Positions 45,279 through 53,691 of a DNA stretch of 64,000 nucleotides are shown here, one piece after another (position 1 is the stretch's first letter; the number at the start of each line of letters is the position of its first letter). The notes beneath the pieces are model-generated. The model saw nothing but the letters and a program-made list of their open reading frames with translations, was not told where the DNA came from and made no database searches. Source of the DNA: Dysgonamonadaceae bacterium (GTDB taxonomy: Bacteria; Bacteroidota; Bacteroidia; Bacteroidales; Dysgonomonadaceae); the NCBI GenBank assembly GCA_031254645.1, contig JAIRUA010000007.1, positions 1 through 64,000 on the forward strand. The letters are read 5' to 3'. Both the position numbers and the translations under genes were made by a program.

Positions 45279-45737
45279 ATGCAAACAAAAAACCTAACCC
45301 ACTTAGGCGCACATACCGAATACAAACAAGATTACGCGCCTGAAATGCTCGAAGCATTCGACAATAAACATCAAGGAAATGATTATTGGGTAACATTCGA
45401 TTGTCCCGAATTTACAAGTCTTTGTCCCATAACCAATCAACCCGATTTCGCCACCATCCGCATCGACTATATTCCCGATGTAAAAATGGTGGAAAGTAAA
45501 AGTTTAAAACTATACTTGTTCAGTTTTCGAAATCACGGCGCATTTCACGAAGATTGCGTAAATATCATAATGAAAGATTTAATCGAATTGATGAATCCGA
45601 AATACATTGAAATCACGGGAATTTTCACACCACGTGGCGGCATAAGTATTTATCCATACACAAATTACGGACGAAAAGGGACGAAATTTGAAAAATTGGC
45701 GAAAGAACGACTGTTTGCGCATTCTGTGCCATTGTAG
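45279..45737 (+). CDS. queF: NADPH-dependent 7-cyano-7-deazaguanine reductase
   Basis: A 152-residue tunnelling-fold enzyme of the short, single-domain QueF type. The catalytic Cys is in [12 protein letters not shown] (about residue 49), and the QueF signature is [16 protein letters not shown] (about 75-90). It reduces the nitrile of preQ0 to preQ1, the base inserted into tRNA. I start at ATG 45279; an in-frame TTG at 45255 lies in the palindrome. It forms an operon with queC. Confidence 0.95.
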   Translation: MQTKNLTHLGAHTEYKQDYAPEMLEAFDNKHQGNDYWVTFDCPEFTSLCPITNQPDFATIRIDYIPDVKMVESKSLKLYLFSFRNHGAFHEDCVNIIMKDLIELMNPKYIEITGIFTPRGGISIYPYTNYGRKGTKFEKLAKERLFAHSVPL

Positions 45738-45745
45738 TTGAAGGG

Positions 45746-45843
45746 GAACGCAGATGACGCGGATAATGCGGATTTTCGCAGATCTTTTCTTTTTCAAGAA
45801 CAATTATCTGCGAAAATCCGCATTATCCGCGTCATCTGCATTC
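45746..45843. terminator. 38-bp palindrome of GCAGATGAC family (copy 2, after queF)
   Basis: Arms 45746-45783 and 45806-45843 match at 37 of 38 positions, built from GCAGATGACGCGG and ATAATGCGGATTTTCGCAG. It begins 8 bp after the queF stop and probably ends the queC-queF transcript before the efflux promoter. Confidence 0.9.
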
Positions 45844-45870
45844 TAAAAACTTCTTTTTTCCGTACACTAC

Positions 45871-45886
45871 TGTCCGAAAACGGACA
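45871..45886 (+). promoter_or_regulatory. Perfect palindrome TGTCCG-N4-CGGACA, likely activator site
   Basis: A perfect 6-bp dyad with a 4-bp spacer, centred about 66 bp upstream of the sigma-54 promoter GG pair at 45932. Position and form fit an upstream activating site for the NtrC-type regulator encoded at 52206. Such regulators bind dyads as dimers. Confidence 0.65.
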
Positions 45887-45930
45887 TTCTTGAAAAACGC
45901 AAATATCTATATATCAAAAAAATAAATCTT

Positions 45931-45946
45931 TGGCACGCATATTGTT
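45931..45946 (+). promoter_or_regulatory. Sigma-54 (-24/-12) promoter of the ABC efflux operon
   Basis: TGGCACGCATATTGTT matches the sigma-54 consensus TGGCACG-N4-TTGC(A/T) at all but one key base: the -12 C is T. Predicted start near 45957, 17 bp before the ATG. The cluster encodes a sigma-54 activator, which supports the call. Confidence 0.75.
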
Positions 45947-45973
45947 TATTATAGCAAAAAACAATAAACAATT

Positions 45974-47221
45974 ATGGACAGAGAAATTCCTCAAAGTGTA
46001 AAACGAAAAAGAATAAGAAAAAGGATCATACAAATCGGTGCTATCGCATTGGGGTTGGTTGTATTTTCGGTTGTCATATCGATGTTAATGAAAGACAGCA
46101 TTTCACGAAGCGCGCTCACAATTGGCGTAATAGATAAAGGCAATATTGAAGTTTCGGTAACCGCTTCGGGCAGATTAGTCCCTTTGAGTGAGGAGATTAT
46201 CGTTTCACCCATCAGCAGCCGGATTTTGGAAATTTACAAAAATGCGGGCGATGAAGTAGAAGAAGGAGAACCGTTACTACGATTGGATTTGGCTTCGGTA
46301 GAAACAGAATATCGCCAAAAACTAGACGAAAGAGAAATCAAACGTAGTCGCCTTATCCAACTACAAATACGATTGGAAAACACGATTTCCGAGCTACAAA
46401 TGCAACAACAAATAAAGTTGATGCGCTTGCAACAATTGGAAAACGATCTTGTGAGCGAAAAACATTTAGACAGCATCGGCGCTAGCACCAGAGACAGAGT
46501 GCGCCATGCCGAATTGGCTTACGGTGAAGCACGTCTCGAACTGCAACAATTGGCACAAAAAATCGAAAACGAAAAACGAACATCGGAAGCCGAACTAAAT
46601 ATCCAACGATTAGAATTGAGTATTTTTGAAAAAACGTTGCAAGAAAACGAGAGATTATTGAAAGATGCTCGTATTCTTTCGCCAAAAAAAGCGACGTTGA
46701 CATTTATCAATAACCAAATAGGTGCACAAATAGCACAAGGAACGGCGGTAGCGATTGTATCCGATTTAACACGTTTCAAGGTGGAAGCAGAAATTTCGGA
46801 CGGACATCGTGAGCGATTAAGTATCGGCTCAACAGCACTAATTGAAATCGGAAATGTGCAACTCAACAGCACAGTTGTCAATATCAAACCATCTATCCAA
46901 AACGGCATTATCGAATTTACCGTTATCCCCGACGATTCTGAAAATCCAAACCTGCGCAGCGGACTCCGTGCCAATGTGTATGTGCTCTACGGACGAAAGC
47001 AAGATGTATTGCGCATTCCCAATCGCGGACAATTCCGAAACGGACGCGGTCATTACTTCGTGTGGGTAATCAATGGAGATAAAGCCGAAAAAAGACGTGT
47101 CGGAATCGGCGATATGAGTGTTGATTCCTACGAAGTTACAAGCGGATTATCAATCGGCGAGGTAGTCATTTTGTCAGATATGGAACGATTTGAAGGGCGT
47201 GAAATAATTAAAATAAAATAG
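45974..47221 (+). CDS. Membrane-fusion protein of ABC efflux system (HlyD/MacA-like)
   Basis: A 415-residue periplasmic adaptor anchored by one N-terminal helix (IQIGAIALGLVVFSVVISML, about 18-38). Lipoyl half-motif (about 60-95), a long coiled coil of about 110 residues (95-215; KLMRLQQLENDLVSEK), the second lipoyl half and a beta-barrel with C-terminal domain follow. It connects the ABC permeases to the TolC-like channel encoded later in the operon. It is the first gene after the sigma-54 promoter, followed by the ATPase, two permeases and the channel. Confidence 0.93.
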   Translation: MDREIPQSVKRKRIRKRIIQIGAIALGLVVFSVVISMLMKDSISRSALTIGVIDKGNIEVSVTASGRLVPLSEEIIVSPISSRILEIYKNAGDEVEEGEPLLRLDLASVETEYRQKLDEREIKRSRLIQLQIRLENTISELQMQQQIKLMRLQQLENDLVSEKHLDSIGASTRDRVRHAELAYGEARLELQQLAQKIENEKRTSEAELNIQRLELSIFEKTLQENERLLKDARILSPKKATLTFINNQIGAQIAQGTAVAIVSDLTRFKVEAEISDGHRERLSIGSTALIEIGNVQLNSTVVNIKPSIQNGIIEFTVIPDDSENPNLRSGLRANVYVLYGRKQDVLRIPNRGQFRNGRGHYFVWVINGDKAEKRRVGIGDMSVDSYEVTSGLSIGEVVILSDMERFEGREIIKIK

Positions 47222-47294
47222 TTTCAAAGATTTCATAGTTTCAGAAATCTCAGACTGAAATCTTGAAACTTTGAAACCATTGAAACACTGAAAC
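47221..47294. repeat. Intergenic palindrome of GTTTCAAAG words (copy 2)
   Basis: GTTTCAAAGATTTCA...CAGACTGAAATCTTGAAAC words form facing arms. The same words occur at 44418-44480. It lies between the adaptor and ATPase genes; the first base is the stop codon's last base. Confidence 0.8.
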
Positions 47295-47303
47295 AAAAAA
47301 GTT

Positions 47304-47972
47304 ATGTCAATCATCAATTTACAAAACATCACCAAAATCTACCAAACAAAAGAGGTAGAAACAGTAGCATTAGAAAATGTAAATTTAGAAGTAAACGAGG
47401 GCGAGTTTCTCTCTGTAATGGGACCTTCGGGTTGTGGAAAAAGTACGATGCTCAATATTATGGGTTTACTCGATTTACCGAATGAAGGAAAAGTGCTGAT
47501 AAACGGCACCGAAACCAATCAAATGAAAGACGGACAATTAGCCGAATTTCGAAACGAAACACTTGGATTTATTTTTCAAAGTTTTCATTTAATCAATTCG
47601 CTGAATGTGTTGGACAATGTAGAACTTCCTCTGCTTTACCGCAAATCTACCGACAAAAGTCGACGCGAATTAGCAAAAGAAGTGCTTTCAAAAGTGGGAT
47701 TATCGCACAGGATGAAGCATTTCCCATCGCAACTTTCGGGCGGACAATGTCAACGTGTAGCCATTGCACGTGCTCTTATCGGCAATCCAAAAATTATTTT
47801 GGCTGACGAGCCTACCGGAAATCTCGATAGCAAAATGGGCGAAGAAATTATGAATTTGCTACACACTGTCAATCAAGCAGGCACAACCATCGTAATGGTT
47901 ACGCACGATGAGTCTATTGCGAAAGAAACACAGCGAATTATCAGGTTTTTTGATGGACGTAGGATACAATAA
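47304..47972 (+). CDS. ABC transporter ATPase (MacB/LolD type)
   Basis: A 222-residue ATPase with Walker A GPSGCGKST (about 40-48), Q-loop FIFQSFHLI, signature LSGGQCQRVAIARAL (about 142), Walker B IILADEPTGNLDS (about 163) and H-loop VTHDES. This subfamily works with FtsX-type permeases that act as mechanotransmitters rather than as channels. Two such permeases follow. It drives substrate expulsion through the adaptor and outer-membrane channel. Confidence 0.96.
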   Translation: MSIINLQNITKIYQTKEVETVALENVNLEVNEGEFLSVMGPSGCGKSTMLNIMGLLDLPNEGKVLINGTETNQMKDGQLAEFRNETLGFIFQSFHLINSLNVLDNVELPLLYRKSTDKSRRELAKEVLSKVGLSHRMKHFPSQLSGGQCQRVAIARALIGNPKIILADEPTGNLDSKMGEEIMNLLHTVNQAGTTIVMVTHDESIAKETQRIIRFFDGRRIQ

Positions 47973-47977
47973 TTTTA

Positions 47978-48055
47978 TGGTTTAAAGTTTAAAAATTTAA
48001 GGTTTAAGGTGGTCGCTGAGTAAACCTTAAACTTTAAACCTTAAACCCTTAAATA
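47978..48055. repeat. Intergenic palindrome of TTTAAGGTTTAA words
   Basis: GGTTTAAAGTTTAAAAATTT and ACCTTAAACTTTAAACC arms between the ATPase and first permease genes. Related words lie at 58770-58853. Confidence 0.8.
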
Positions 48056-48066
48056 GAAAAAGAATT

Positions 48067-49329
48067 ATGTACAAAATATACTTCAAACAAGCCATACAAA
48101 TGCTGAAACAAAACAAGTTTATCAGCATCATTTCCATTGCAGGAACGGCGTTAGCGATTATGATGATTATGACACTTATCGTTGTCAATGAGGTGAAAAA
48201 CATCAGTATCGCACCCGAAGACAAAAGGGATAGAACGCTGTATATTACTTTTCAAGTCGAAAGAGAAAGAGTTAATGAAAGCAGCTTCAATACACGAAGC
48301 GGCGATGTGTCACCCAACATATTCAACAAATATCTTTCAGATTTGAAAACACCCGAATACATATCAATAATGAGTGATTTCAATCCTGAATTCAAACAAA
48401 CCGTTAACGTAGAAGGTGAAAGCAATTACTTTCAATTCCCCAGGAGGATAGTAGATGCTTCGTATTGGAATATTTTTTCTTTCGATTTTATTGACGGAAA
48501 TCCGTTTTCGGAAGAAGATTTTCAATCGGATGTGCGCAATGTTGTTCTGTCGGAAAGCATAGCGAGAGAACTTTTTAAGGGCGAGAAAGCTGTCGGGAGA
48601 ACGATACAGATCAATTTTGAAAACCATAGAGTTACAGGCGTTGTAAAAGATGTTTCTACCGTATTCAAATACGCCTCCGGAGGTATTTGGGTTTCCAGAA
48701 GGTCTCACGGAGCTGTATTATTGGTAGCAAGAGATAAACAGGATTTCCCCACCATTATTGCCGAAGTACGAGAAGCAGAAAGAAGGTATGGTATTGAAAA
48801 TGAGCCTTGGTTCCTATACTTCAGAGGTCCCGAAAATCAAAAAGTAAATAATATGGATAATATGTGGCGCGGGAACAACGAAGAAGAATTTAGGAACGTA
48901 ATAAAAATAGAAAACAGACGCAGAATTTTCTTATTTGCTGTCTTGCTGATAATCCCTGCGCTCAATCTTTCGGGATTTAGCCTTTCACGCATTAAAAAAC
49001 GGACTTCCGAAATCGGTGTGAGAAAAGCATTTGGAGCAAAAAAGCACACCATTCTCATACAAGTATTATATGAAAACTTGATTACATCATTGATTGGCGG
49101 ATTTATCGGGTTAATTTTCTCATACATAGCCGTTGTTTGGCTCAAAAACTGGCTGCTCGGTGTAACCGACAGCAGCACCATTCCACTCAACGCTTTTTTA
49201 TCTCCAGCGATATTTGTGATAGTATTTGCAGTATGCGTATTGCTCAATTTGCTTTCGGCAGGATTGTCCGCCTTGAAAGCCTCGCGAATGTCAATAGTAA
49301 ACTCACTTAATAAAAACGATCAATTATGA
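48067..49329 (+). CDS. ABC permease, MacB/FtsX family (first of two)
   Basis: A 420-residue permease: one N-terminal helix (about 20-40), a periplasmic MacB_PCD-type domain (about 45-280), and three C-terminal FtsX helices. The cytoplasmic coupling segment KKRTSEIGVRKAFGAKKHTILIQVLYEN (about 310) contacts the ATPase. It overlaps the next permease by 4 bp (ATGA), so they are translated together and probably form a heterodimer. Confidence 0.93.
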   Translation: MYKIYFKQAIQMLKQNKFISIISIAGTALAIMMIMTLIVVNEVKNISIAPEDKRDRTLYITFQVERERVNESSFNTRSGDVSPNIFNKYLSDLKTPEYISIMSDFNPEFKQTVNVEGESNYFQFPRRIVDASYWNIFSFDFIDGNPFSEEDFQSDVRNVVLSESIARELFKGEKAVGRTIQINFENHRVTGVVKDVSTVFKYASGGIWVSRRSHGAVLLVARDKQDFPTIIAEVREAERRYGIENEPWFLYFRGPENQKVNNMDNMWRGNNEEEFRNVIKIENRRRIFLFAVLLIIPALNLSGFSLSRIKKRTSEIGVRKAFGAKKHTILIQVLYENLITSLIGGFIGLIFSYIAVVWLKNWLLGVTDSSTIPLNAFLSPAIFVIVFAVCVLLNLLSAGLSALKASRMSIVNSLNKNDQL

Positions 49330-50597
49330 TACAACACATTTTTAAAATCATTTGGAACGAGCGCAAAACAAATGTGTGGTTGCTATTGGAGTATATCATC
49401 ATTTTTTGTATTCTTTGGTTTTGCACCGATTACCTTTACACAATGTTGCACAGTTATTTCAGTCATAAAGGTTACGACTTGAAATACGTTTACGATATTC
49501 AAATGCAAAAAAAACCGATTTCCGGTGATATGGAAATAGACGACTATGCGCTTGCAATGACATTTTTGGAAAGAATAAATCGCCATCCCGGCATCGAAAC
49601 TGTTGCTTTTTCTACGGTTTCAGTTCCGTATCAACCTGGAACGTGGACAACAAGATATTATATAAACGGACAGGATTCTATTTTTATGAATGATATACAA
49701 AGAAAAAGAGTTTCATCGGGTTATTTTGATGTATTCAGAATAAATGTAGAGGGAGATATTTTTGATTGGCAGGATTATACAGATAGAGAAAAAATAATCA
49801 TAACGCCATTGCGAGGCGATAGGTTTGGAAATCACACAATGCTTTTTCCTATTTCAGAAATACATTCGCTTGATAACAGGCATTGGCAAAGCGGCGAAAT
49901 TGAAAGAGTACATCAGGTAGCAGGTACGGCTGATAGAATTATCAGACTTTTTCATCAACCGGCTATGAGTAGTCTTTTTGAGCCTTTACAGCGAGAAGAT
50001 GTGAATTTGCAAAGCAATAATATATCTGTGAGAGTAAAACCTGAAGCAGATAAAGGTTTTGCCGAGAGATTTGTACGAGAAATGCGTGAACAGCTAACTA
50101 TCGAGCCTTACTTTTTGTCATCGGTTACATCTGCTCAACATTTGCAAACACAACTGACTACATTTTATGGAATAAGAAATCATATGAATTCCACTTACGC
50201 CATTACATCATTCCTCATTGTCAATATTTTTCTCGGTATCCTCGGCGCTTTTTGGTTTCGCACACAATCACGCCGCAGCGAAATCGGTTTGCGCCTTGCA
50301 CTCGGCTCATCACGACGAAAAGTGCAAGGAATGATGTTGTTGGAAACAATGATGCTATTGAGTATCGCGAGCGTAGCTGCGACCATTATTTGTTTGCATT
50401 TGAGTAATCCTGAAATCCTTCGTATGTTGGGCATTCCCTTTGTGGATAAGGCAAGGTGGGGAATTGGAAATGAGCAAAATTTTATCAATTTTGGTATTAC
50501 ATTTGGATTTTTGGCGTTAATTTCGATGCTTGCAGTGTGGCATCCTGCAAGGCAAGCAGCGAAAATTATGCCGGCAGAGACATTGCACGAGGAATAA
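49326..50597 (+). CDS. ABC permease, MacB/FtsX family (second of two)
   Basis: A 423-residue permease of the same layout: an N-terminal helix (about 15-35), a periplasmic domain, and C-terminal helices around RRSEIGLRLALGSSRRKVQGMML, which is the coupling segment. The periplasmic domain differs greatly from that of the first permease, as expected for a heterodimer with specialised halves. Confidence 0.92.
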   Translation: MIQHIFKIIWNERKTNVWLLLEYIIIFCILWFCTDYLYTMLHSYFSHKGYDLKYVYDIQMQKKPISGDMEIDDYALAMTFLERINRHPGIETVAFSTVSVPYQPGTWTTRYYINGQDSIFMNDIQRKRVSSGYFDVFRINVEGDIFDWQDYTDREKIIITPLRGDRFGNHTMLFPISEIHSLDNRHWQSGEIERVHQVAGTADRIIRLFHQPAMSSLFEPLQREDVNLQSNNISVRVKPEADKGFAERFVREMREQLTIEPYFLSSVTSAQHLQTQLTTFYGIRNHMNSTYAITSFLIVNIFLGILGAFWFRTQSRRSEIGLRLALGSSRRKVQGMMLLETMMLLSIASVAATIICLHLSNPEILRMLGIPFVDKARWGIGNEQNFINFGITFGFLALISMLAVWHPARQAAKIMPAETLHEE

Positions 50598-50604
50598 ATT
50601 TATA

Positions 50605-50641
50605 ATTCAAAGATTTAAGTACCGCGCTTAAATCTTTGAAT
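50605..50641. repeat. Intergenic hairpin of ATTCAAAGATTTAAG words
   Basis: ATTCAAAGATTTAAG (50605-50619) and its complement (50627-50641) form a perfect 15-bp stem, between the second permease and the channel gene. Confidence 0.85.
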
Positions 50642-50672
50642 TTTTGAATCCTTGAATAAAAAAGAAGAGAAA

Positions 50673-52133
50673 ATGAGAAAAATTCTACTCACTTTATTAA
50701 TAACACTTCCGCTGAAAATGAACGCGGATACCATCCATATTCATTTGAATGATGCGATAGAACTCGGAATATCGAGGTCGGTAGATGCCGTAGTCGCACA
50801 AAATCAATACGTTTCCGCCTATTGGGAATACAAAACTTTTAGAACAGAATTATTGCCCGAAGTGATTTTCAACACTACCCTGCCCCATTATTCGCGATCA
50901 TACAATTCGTTTCAAAATCCAGATGGCTCGTTTAGTTACGTTGGTAACGATTATAGTTTGATAAACACCTCGTTTTCAATCAATCAAAATATTCCGCTCA
51001 CAGGTGGGCGAATCGCCGTAGAAAGCAGTTTCGAACGATTGCGGCAACACGGCAACAATGCTTCATCGCACTATAAATCCATTCCGGGACGGATTTCGTT
51101 GGAACAACCGCTCTTTGGATTTAATCGCGTGCGGTGGTTGCAACGAATTGAGCCGATAAAATACAGCGAAGCACAAAAACGTTTGGTGAGTAACCAAGAA
51201 GAAATTGCACTGACCGTGATTGAATATTATTTCAATTTACTGCTTGGGCGTATCAATTTGGATATGGCGAAGCAAAATCGAGACAATGCCGAAAGATTAT
51301 ATATAGTGGCAGAAGCGCGCCACGAAATGGGACAACTATCGCGTGTAGATCTGTTGCAAATGGAAGCATCCAAGCTAAGAGCGCAATCCTCACTTACAAA
51401 TGCGCAAGCATCGTTCAATGCGCGAATGTTTCAGTTACGTTCATTTTTGGGAATTGGTGAAGATATTGTTTTAGAACCTGTTGTACCTGAATTTTTGACA
51501 GACGATATTCCGACGCTTTTCTACCCGGATGTGTTAGCAATGGCATTAGAGAACAACGCTTTCACGCAAAATATTCGGAAAAGAATGTTAGAAGCATCGC
51601 GCAACGTGAGTCAATCAAGAGCTGATAGATGGAATATGCGGCTGCTCGCCTCTTTCGGAATGTCGGGACAGGAAAGTTATTTTAGAGATGTTTTTCATCA
51701 CAACAATTGGCGAAACGAACAGATTGCCACCATTGGCATTTCTATTCCCATTCTCGATTGGGGAAAAGGAAAAGGCAGAGTACGCATTGCCGAAGCAAAC
51801 CGCGAAGTGGTAGAATCACGTATCGAAAAAGAACAAATGGACTTCAATCAAGAGATTTTCTTAAAAGTACAACACTTTAATAACCAACCGGAACAGCTTC
51901 GTCTTGCCCACGCCACAGACGCCATTGCGCAGCAACGATACGACACTTCAGTAGAAGCGTTTATTCTCGGTAAACTCGATATTTTGAATTTGAACGATTC
52001 GCAAATGGCAAAAGACGAAGCTCGTAGAGATTATATTAATCAAATGTTTTTGCTTTGGTCGTATTATTATCAGATTCGGAGTTTGACATTGTTTGATTTT
52101 TTAAGTAATGAGATGTTGGGAGAACACAGATGA
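50673..52133 (+). CDS. TolC-family outer-membrane channel of the ABC efflux system
   Basis: A 486-residue TolC-like protein with signal peptide (ILLTLLITLPLKMNA) and two OEP repeats. The second repeat includes IGISIPILDWGKGKGRVRIAEANREV. I start at ATG 50673; an in-frame TTG at 50652 lies in the spacer. The last codons (GEHR, TGA) lie in the left arm of the GCAGATGAC-family palindrome at 52122-52183. It completes a tripartite ABC exporter. Confidence 0.92.
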   Translation: MRKILLTLLITLPLKMNADTIHIHLNDAIELGISRSVDAVVAQNQYVSAYWEYKTFRTELLPEVIFNTTLPHYSRSYNSFQNPDGSFSYVGNDYSLINTSFSINQNIPLTGGRIAVESSFERLRQHGNNASSHYKSIPGRISLEQPLFGFNRVRWLQRIEPIKYSEAQKRLVSNQEEIALTVIEYYFNLLLGRINLDMAKQNRDNAERLYIVAEARHEMGQLSRVDLLQMEASKLRAQSSLTNAQASFNARMFQLRSFLGIGEDIVLEPVVPEFLTDDIPTLFYPDVLAMALENNAFTQNIRKRMLEASRNVSQSRADRWNMRLLASFGMSGQESYFRDVFHHNNWRNEQIATIGISIPILDWGKGKGRVRIAEANREVVESRIEKEQMDFNQEIFLKVQHFNNQPEQLRLAHATDAIAQQRYDTSVEAFILGKLDILNLNDSQMAKDEARRDYINQMFLLWSYYYQIRSLTLFDFLSNEMLGEHR

Positions 52134-52183
52134 CAAAAAAAGAAAATCCGTACAAATCCGCCTAATCCGTGTCATCTGTGTTC
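52122..52183. repeat. Palindrome of CAGATGAC family (copy 3, channel gene-regulator gene)
   Basis: GAACACAGATGAC (52122-52134) and GTCATCTGTGTTC (52171-52183), perfect 13-bp arms. The stop of the channel gene is in the left arm. It may end the sigma-54 transcript. Confidence 0.85.
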
Positions 52184-52193
52184 AAAAAAATAT

Positions 52194-52201
52194 TATTTTT
52201 G
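52194..52201 (+). promoter_or_regulatory. Promoter -7 box of the NtrC-type regulator (leaderless)
   Basis: TATTTTTG is followed by CACT and then the ATG at 52206. The regulator and kinase are thus probably expressed from a housekeeping promoter. Confidence 0.6.
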
Positions 52202-52205
52202 CACT

Positions 52206-53570
52206 ATGATATTAATATGTGATGACGACAGCGCAATCCGCTCCTCTCTTGAACTTGTATTAAAGCGTGCAGGTTACGAAACCGCGTCTGTTTCCAATCC
52301 CAAAGATGCAATTGATTTCGTACGCCGGCAAACGCCACAATTGATACTGATGGACATGAACTATTCGCTCAGCACATCAGGCGAAGAAGGACTTATTTTG
52401 TTGAAACAAACGAAATTATTTTGTCCCGATGTACCCGTTATTCTTATTACGGCGTGGGGTTCTATTAATCTTGCCGTGCGTGGAATTCAGGCGGGCGCGT
52501 TCGATTTTGTTACCAAACCTTGGAACAATTTACAGTTGTTGAATACCATACAAACCGCGTTACAACTCAACAACAAAGCAGAAGAAAAAGAGAAAGACGA
52601 CAAAGAAACTTTCGGCTACGACAAAATAATCGGAAAATCACCCTTACTCAAAAACGTTTTCAACACCATTGAGCGCATTGCCAAAACCAACGCGGCAGTG
52701 CTGATTACAGGTGAAAGCGGTACGGGAAAAGAATTGATAGCCGAAGCGATTCACAACAAAAGTTTGCGCAAAAACAGCCCTTTCATAAAAGTAAATCTCG
52801 GCGGAATTTCGCAGTCATTGTTTGAAAGTGAGATGTTTGGACACAAAAAAGGTGCGTTTACCGATGCACATTACGACCGACAAGGGCGATTTGAATTAGC
52901 AAACAAAGGCACGATATTTCTCGACGAAATCGGCGATTTGGATGCCGCAGGTCAAGTAAAATTATTGCGTGTGCTACAAGACCAAACCTTTGAATCACTT
53001 GGAGATAGCAAAACCAAACAGGTTGACGTGCGCGTAGTGAGTGCCACCAACAAAAACCTACCCGATATGGTGGCAAAAGGCACTTTTCGTGAAGATTTGT
53101 TTTATCGTATTAATTTGATTTCGATACACGTTCCGGCTTTGCGTGAGCGATTAGAGGATATTCCATTATTGGTCAATCACTTCGTAAAACAACAAACAGA
53201 ACAAAACGGATTGAAAAATGTAGAAGTAAGTCCCGAAGCTATCTTTTTCCTTCAAACATTGCCTTATCCGGGCAATATTCGTGAGTTAAAAAACTTGGTT
53301 GAGCGCACCATTCTCGTATCGGGAAAATCGTGCATTTCCGACAAGGATTTCAAAGAACAATACAAAGAAGTGTCATCTGTTGGCAACAATTTACTCACTT
53401 CGGTTTATCCGATAGAGGAAATGGAAAAAAATATGATTTTGAAAGCAATGTCGTTGTATGGCAGCAATTTATCGAAAGTCGCTTTGGCACTTGGACTGAC
53501 GAGACAAGCGTTGTATCGGAGATTGGAAAAATATGAAATTAATTGGCACGCAGATGCCGCAGATTTATAG
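52206..53570 (+). CDS. Sigma-54-dependent response regulator (NtrC type)
   Basis: A 454-residue enhancer-binding regulator: receiver domain (1-120) with phospho-acceptor Asp in LILMDMNYS (about 50); AAA+ domain (about 140-375) with Walker A GESGTGKE (about 174), the sigma-54 contact loop GAFTDA (usual GAFTGA, so Gly is replaced by Asp), Walker B TIFLDEIGD and the R-finger region FREDLFYRINL; and a C-terminal Fis-type helix-turn-helix (NLSKVALALGLTRQALYRRLEK). It likely activates the promoter at 45931 by binding 45871-45886. The last residues (WHADAADL) are encoded by a GCAGATG-family palindrome. Confidence 0.95.
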   Translation: MILICDDDSAIRSSLELVLKRAGYETASVSNPKDAIDFVRRQTPQLILMDMNYSLSTSGEEGLILLKQTKLFCPDVPVILITAWGSINLAVRGIQAGAFDFVTKPWNNLQLLNTIQTALQLNNKAEEKEKDDKETFGYDKIIGKSPLLKNVFNTIERIAKTNAAVLITGESGTGKELIAEAIHNKSLRKNSPFIKVNLGGISQSLFESEMFGHKKGAFTDAHYDRQGRFELANKGTIFLDEIGDLDAAGQVKLLRVLQDQTFESLGDSKTKQVDVRVVSATNKNLPDMVAKGTFREDLFYRINLISIHVPALRERLEDIPLLVNHFVKQQTEQNGLKNVEVSPEAIFFLQTLPYPGNIRELKNLVERTILVSGKSCISDKDFKEQYKEVSSVGNNLLTSVYPIEEMEKNMILKAMSLYGSNLSKVALALGLTRQALYRRLEKYEINWHADAADL

Positions 53571-53677
53571 GATTTACGCAGATTTTTATCGTCATTCCGT
53601 GCTTGACACAGAATTCCCTTGTTTATATGGAGATTGCGGGTCAAGCCCGCAATGACGAGTCTGTATCATCTGCGTGC
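53546..53677. repeat. Nested palindrome of CAGATG family (copy 4, regulator-kinase)
   Basis: Outer arms GCACGCAGATG (53546-53556) and CATCTGCGTGC (53667-53677) enclose a second imperfect palindrome (about 53590-53657) built of TCGTCATT...CTTGAC and GTCAAGCCCGCAATGACGA. It overlaps the end of the regulator gene. Confidence 0.85.
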
Positions 53678-53691
53678 TAAAAAACATAGAT

